This document shows positions 41,807 to 43,971 of a DNA stretch of 43,971 nucleotides, piece by piece. This DNA comes from an uncultured Clostridia bacterium. Lineage in GTDB: Bacteria > Bacillota > Clostridia > TANB77 > CAG-508. The notes under the pieces are model-generated. The model worked only from the letters and a program-made list of their open reading frames with translations, did not search any database and had not been told where the DNA came from. The position numbers were made by a program, and so were the translations under genes. The stretch covers positions 1-43,971 of the forward strand of contig CANRAY010000011.1 of NCBI GenBank assembly GCA_947628735.1, read 5' to 3'. The stretch's first letter is position 1. Each line of letters begins with the position of its first letter.

Positions 41807-43564
41807 TTATTTTTCTAATATTGCCTTAATTCTTCTAACTCCTGCTGAACTTGCTTCTTCTTTTTTTATTTTAAATCTTCCTAACTCTCCTGTATTTTTA
41901 ACATGAGGTCCCCCACATAATTCTTTTGAAAAATCACCAATTGAATATACAGTAACTATATCTGGATATTTTTCAATAAACATACATTCAGCACCTGATT
42001 TAATAGCATCTTCTTTTTTCATTTCTTGCACAGTTACAGGTATTTCTTGTTTAATCCATTCATTTACTAGATCTTCAACTTGTTGTTTTTCTTCTTCAGA
42101 CAATTTGTGATCACAACTAAAATCAAATCTCATTCTTTCAACAGTAATATTTGATCCCTTTTGATGTACATCTTTGCCAACAACTTTTTTCAATGCTGCA
42201 TTTAATAAATGAGTAGCTGTGTGATATGCAGTTGTTACCTCATTTTGTTCTGCTAGACCTCCCTTAAACTTTTGCTCACTGCCTAATCTCGATTTTTCTT
42301 GATGTTCTTTAAATAGAATTTCAAATTCTGATGTATCAATTTTAAATCCCTGTTCTTCAGCTAAATCTGCAGTTATTTCTGGTGGAAATCCATAAGTTTC
42401 ATATAATTTAAAAATAGTTTGCCCATCTATAACATTTTTATTCTCTTGCTTTGCTTTTTGTATTGCTTTAGCAAATTCTTTTTCACCATTTGCTAATGTC
42501 TTCATAAATTTATCTTTTTCTTCTATAATAACTTGCTTAATTTCATCTCTATGATTTACTAGCTCTGGATACATTTCTTTTAATGTATCAATATTTAAAT
42601 CAATCAAATTTGATAATTCTGATAAATCAATTTGCAATTTATTTAGATGTCTAGCCATTCTACGAATTAACTTTCTTAAAACATATCCTCTATCTATATT
42701 AGATGGCTTTCCTCCATCTGCAATTACCATCATACTTGCACGTAAATGCTCTGCCACGATTCTTCTGCTTTCAATACTATCTACTTTTGCAAGTTCTTCT
42801 AGTTTTTTCATAACAGGAGCAAATAATTCTGTATCAAAAGGAGTTTTCTTTCCTTGCAATAACATAGTCATTCTCTCTAAGCCTAAACCAGTATCAACAT
42901 TATGTTGTTTCAATTTTGTATAGCCATCTTTCTTTGATTTATAATATTCCATAAATACGTTATTCCATATTTCAACATATTTACCGCAACCACAAGAAGG
43001 CTGACAATCTGGTCCACATGGTTCTTTTCCTGTATCATAAAACATTTCTGTATCAGGTCCACATGGTCCTTCTTCTCCAGCTATCCACCAATTATCATCT
43101 TTTCCATAAAAATAAATTCTTTCTTCTGGAATTCCTGCTTTTTTCCAACATTCAGCTGTCACTGTATCTCTTGGTGCATCCTCATCTCCTGCAAAACATG
43201 TAACAGATAACTTGTCTACAGGAATACCTAATTCTTTTGTTAAAAATTCAAAACTCATTGCAACAGCTTCTTCTTTAAAATAGTCTCCTAAAGACCAATT
43301 ACCCAACATTTCAAAATATGTTAAATGACGATTATCTCCTACTTCATCAATGTCATTTGTACGAAGACATTTTTGAAAATCTGTAATTCTTGTTCCTTCT
43401 GGATGCTTTTCACCTAAAAGATAAGGTACTAATGGTTGCATACCTGCTGTTGTAAATAATACAGAAGGATCATTTTCTGGTATTAAAGGTGCACTTGGAA
43501 TAATTTGATGTCCATGTGCTTTAAAAAAATTCAAATATTTATTACGTATATCTATTGCTTTCAT
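41807..43564 (-). CDS. alaS: Alanyl-tRNA synthetase without the C-terminal domain
   Basis: AlaRS charges tRNA-Ala. The 585-residue protein starts MKAIDIRNKYLNFFKAHGH behind AGAGGAGAT; an upstream in-frame start would add 20 residues without a binding site. Class II catalytic motifs (FTTAGMQPLVPYLLG), the tRNA-recognition region and the editing domain (HTATHLLNAALKKV, and CGGPHVKNTGELGRFKI with zinc-binding Cys and His) are present. It stops at RRIKAILEK, about 290 residues short of the usual length of about 875, so the C-Ala domain and its linker are absent. The stop is a true TAA with no CGG nearby. It is followed by the HIT gene. Confidence 0.93.
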   Translation of the reverse strand: MKAIDIRNKYLNFFKAHGHQIIPSAPLIPENDPSVLFTTAGMQPLVPYLLGEKHPEGTRITDFQKCLRTNDIDEVGDNRHLTYFEMLGNWSLGDYFKEEAVAMSFEFLTKELGIPVDKLSVTCFAGDEDAPRDTVTAECWKKAGIPEERIYFYGKDDNWWIAGEEGPCGPDTEMFYDTGKEPCGPDCQPSCGCGKYVEIWNNVFMEYYKSKKDGYTKLKQHNVDTGLGLERMTMLLQGKKTPFDTELFAPVMKKLEELAKVDSIESRRIVAEHLRASMMVIADGGKPSNIDRGYVLRKLIRRMARHLNKLQIDLSELSNLIDLNIDTLKEMYPELVNHRDEIKQVIIEEKDKFMKTLANGEKEFAKAIQKAKQENKNVIDGQTIFKLYETYGFPPEITADLAEEQGFKIDTSEFEILFKEHQEKSRLGSEQKFKGGLAEQNEVTTAYHTATHLLNAALKKVVGKDVHQKGSNITVERMRFDFSCDHKLSEEEKQQVEDLVNEWIKQEIPVTVQEMKKEDAIKSGAECMFIEKYPDIVTVYSIGDFSKELCGGPHVKNTGELGRFKIKKEEASSAGVRRIKAILEK

Positions 43565-43595
43565 TGATATCTCCTCTTTTCTAAATTCACGCAAA

Positions 43596-43624
43596 ATTAT
43601 ATTACAAATACTAAAAAAAAGCAA
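43596..43624 (-). promoter_or_regulatory. Promoter of alaS
   Basis: TTGCTT (43619-43624), 17-bp spacer, TATAAT (43596-43601) on the minus strand. The -35 overlaps the terminator of the upstream gene. Confidence 0.65.
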
Positions 43625-43663
43625 GGTAAACTTAGAACTTTACCTTTTAAAGAAGTTTACCTT
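43611..43663 (-). terminator. Terminator of the upstream surface-protein gene
   Basis: AAGGTAAACTT (43623-43633) pairs with AAGTTTACCTT (43653-43663). A T-run follows on the minus strand (GCTTTTTTTAG). Confidence 0.8.
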
Positions 43664-43722
43664 TACTTTTTTACTTATTATATTATTTTAATACTCTGAT
43701 TATCATCACATTCGAAAATATC

Positions 43723-43971
43723 TTAATTTGATACTTTTGAATCTGTTCTTTGTTCTACTACCCAGTTTCCATCAACAAATTTATAATGATTCAAAATAGA
43801 ATTAGTTTGTATTGCTTTGTAATTATATGTATTTTCAAATGTTACTTTCTCTGTTGTTCCTTTTCTTACTGTACATGTCTTTACATTGTTGCCAACTACT
43901 TCATATGCTCCTCCACTATATACCTCTGTTACTGTTACTTCTGCTCCTACTGGTATGTCTTCTATTGTAAC
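43723..43971 (-). CDS. C-terminal end of a surface protein with Cna-B/SpaA-like domain (partial)
   Basis: The minus strand is open from the window edge to a TAA at 43723, 82 residues. The end VTIEDIPVGAEVTVTEVYSG, then CTVRKGTTEKVTFENTYNYK resembles the last strands of a SpaA-like or Cna-B-like prealbumin-fold domain. It ends QRTDSKVSN without a sorting signal. The start lies outside the window. Together with the sortase and the pilin-like gene it suggests a surface protein set. Confidence 0.65.
   Translation of the reverse strand, partial: VTIEDIPVGAEVTVTEVYSGGAYEVVGNNVKTCTVRKGTTEKVTFENTYNYKAIQTNSILNHYKFVDGNWVVEQRTDSKVSN

Noticed and set aside
43565..43722. T-box riboswitch before alaS
   Set aside because: The space between promoter and ATG is only about 30 nt and has no T-box motif. 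The hairpin there is the terminator of the upstream gene.
1..43971. CRISPR array, prophage or rRNA genes
   Set aside because: No regularly spaced repeats, phage structural genes or rRNA sequences were seen.

Overview
The window is an AT-rich (about 30% GC by eye) chromosomal stretch from a Gram-positive Firmicute, most likely an uncultured Clostridia-type bacterium. Supporting evidence: strong AGGAGG-type ribosome binding sites, the genes spoVG, whiA, sepF, divIVA, disA, radA and mutS2, the rimP-nusA-rnpM-L7Ae-infB-rbfA-nrnA-truB operon in its usual Firmicutes order, and small membrane peptides. Nearly all of it is ordinary housekeeping DNA, with one striking exception.

The exception is a recoding signal. 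Four genes (hemW, prmC, rnpM and a pilin-like surface gene) are each split by a +1 frameshift, and all four breaks fall exactly on an in-frame CGG codon. In every case, dropping the C and reading the next three bases as GGN (Gly) restores the conserved protein. Reading both strands by eye, I found CGG many tens of times out of frame on coding strands, but never in frame in any other gene that looks native. The only other in-frame CGG is in a compositionally foreign gene at 598-1023 (about 47% GC). The simplest reading is that CGG is unassigned or starved in this organism and is bypassed by a +1 shift onto tRNA-Gly, or is read as a four-base codon.

Layout. 1-129: start of rpsJ (minus) with a roughly 260-nt structured leader. 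598-1094: foreign monocistronic gene. 1169-1450: spoVG with overlapping sigma-A-like and sigma-H-like promoters. 1710-3876: murC and a monofunctional peptidoglycan glycosyltransferase (plus). 3973-6981: prmC-whiA-hemW (minus). 7120-8728: pilin-like adhesin. 8830-9035: 6S RNA. 9102-16658: the rimP-to-truB operon (minus), divergent from mutS2 (16910-19219, plus). 19290-22588: radA-disA-cyclophilin. 22740-30381: ftsK, an unknown protein, a beta-CASP nuclease and a GH15-type glycosidase. 30599-31601: rsmD and a coiled-coil protein. 31842-32829: sepF-divIVA. 32970-37968: mutL, a membrane protein, miaA and an HlyD-like adaptor. 38164-39048: very small membrane or basic peptides. 39183-39347: tRNA-His and tRNA-Gln. 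39495-40603: an IS481-type element beside a sortase, with a remnant of a second sortase on its other side. 41432-43564: alaS (lacking its usual C-terminal domain) and a HIT protein. 43723-43971: the end of a surface protein.

The cell-surface genes (pilin-like adhesin, sortase, partial surface protein) probably belong to one surface-display theme. Most of the rest is translation, ribosome maturation, division (ftsK, sepF, divIVA), wall synthesis and DNA maintenance (mutL, mutS2, radA, disA). All functional calls come from reading the sequence; no database search was run.
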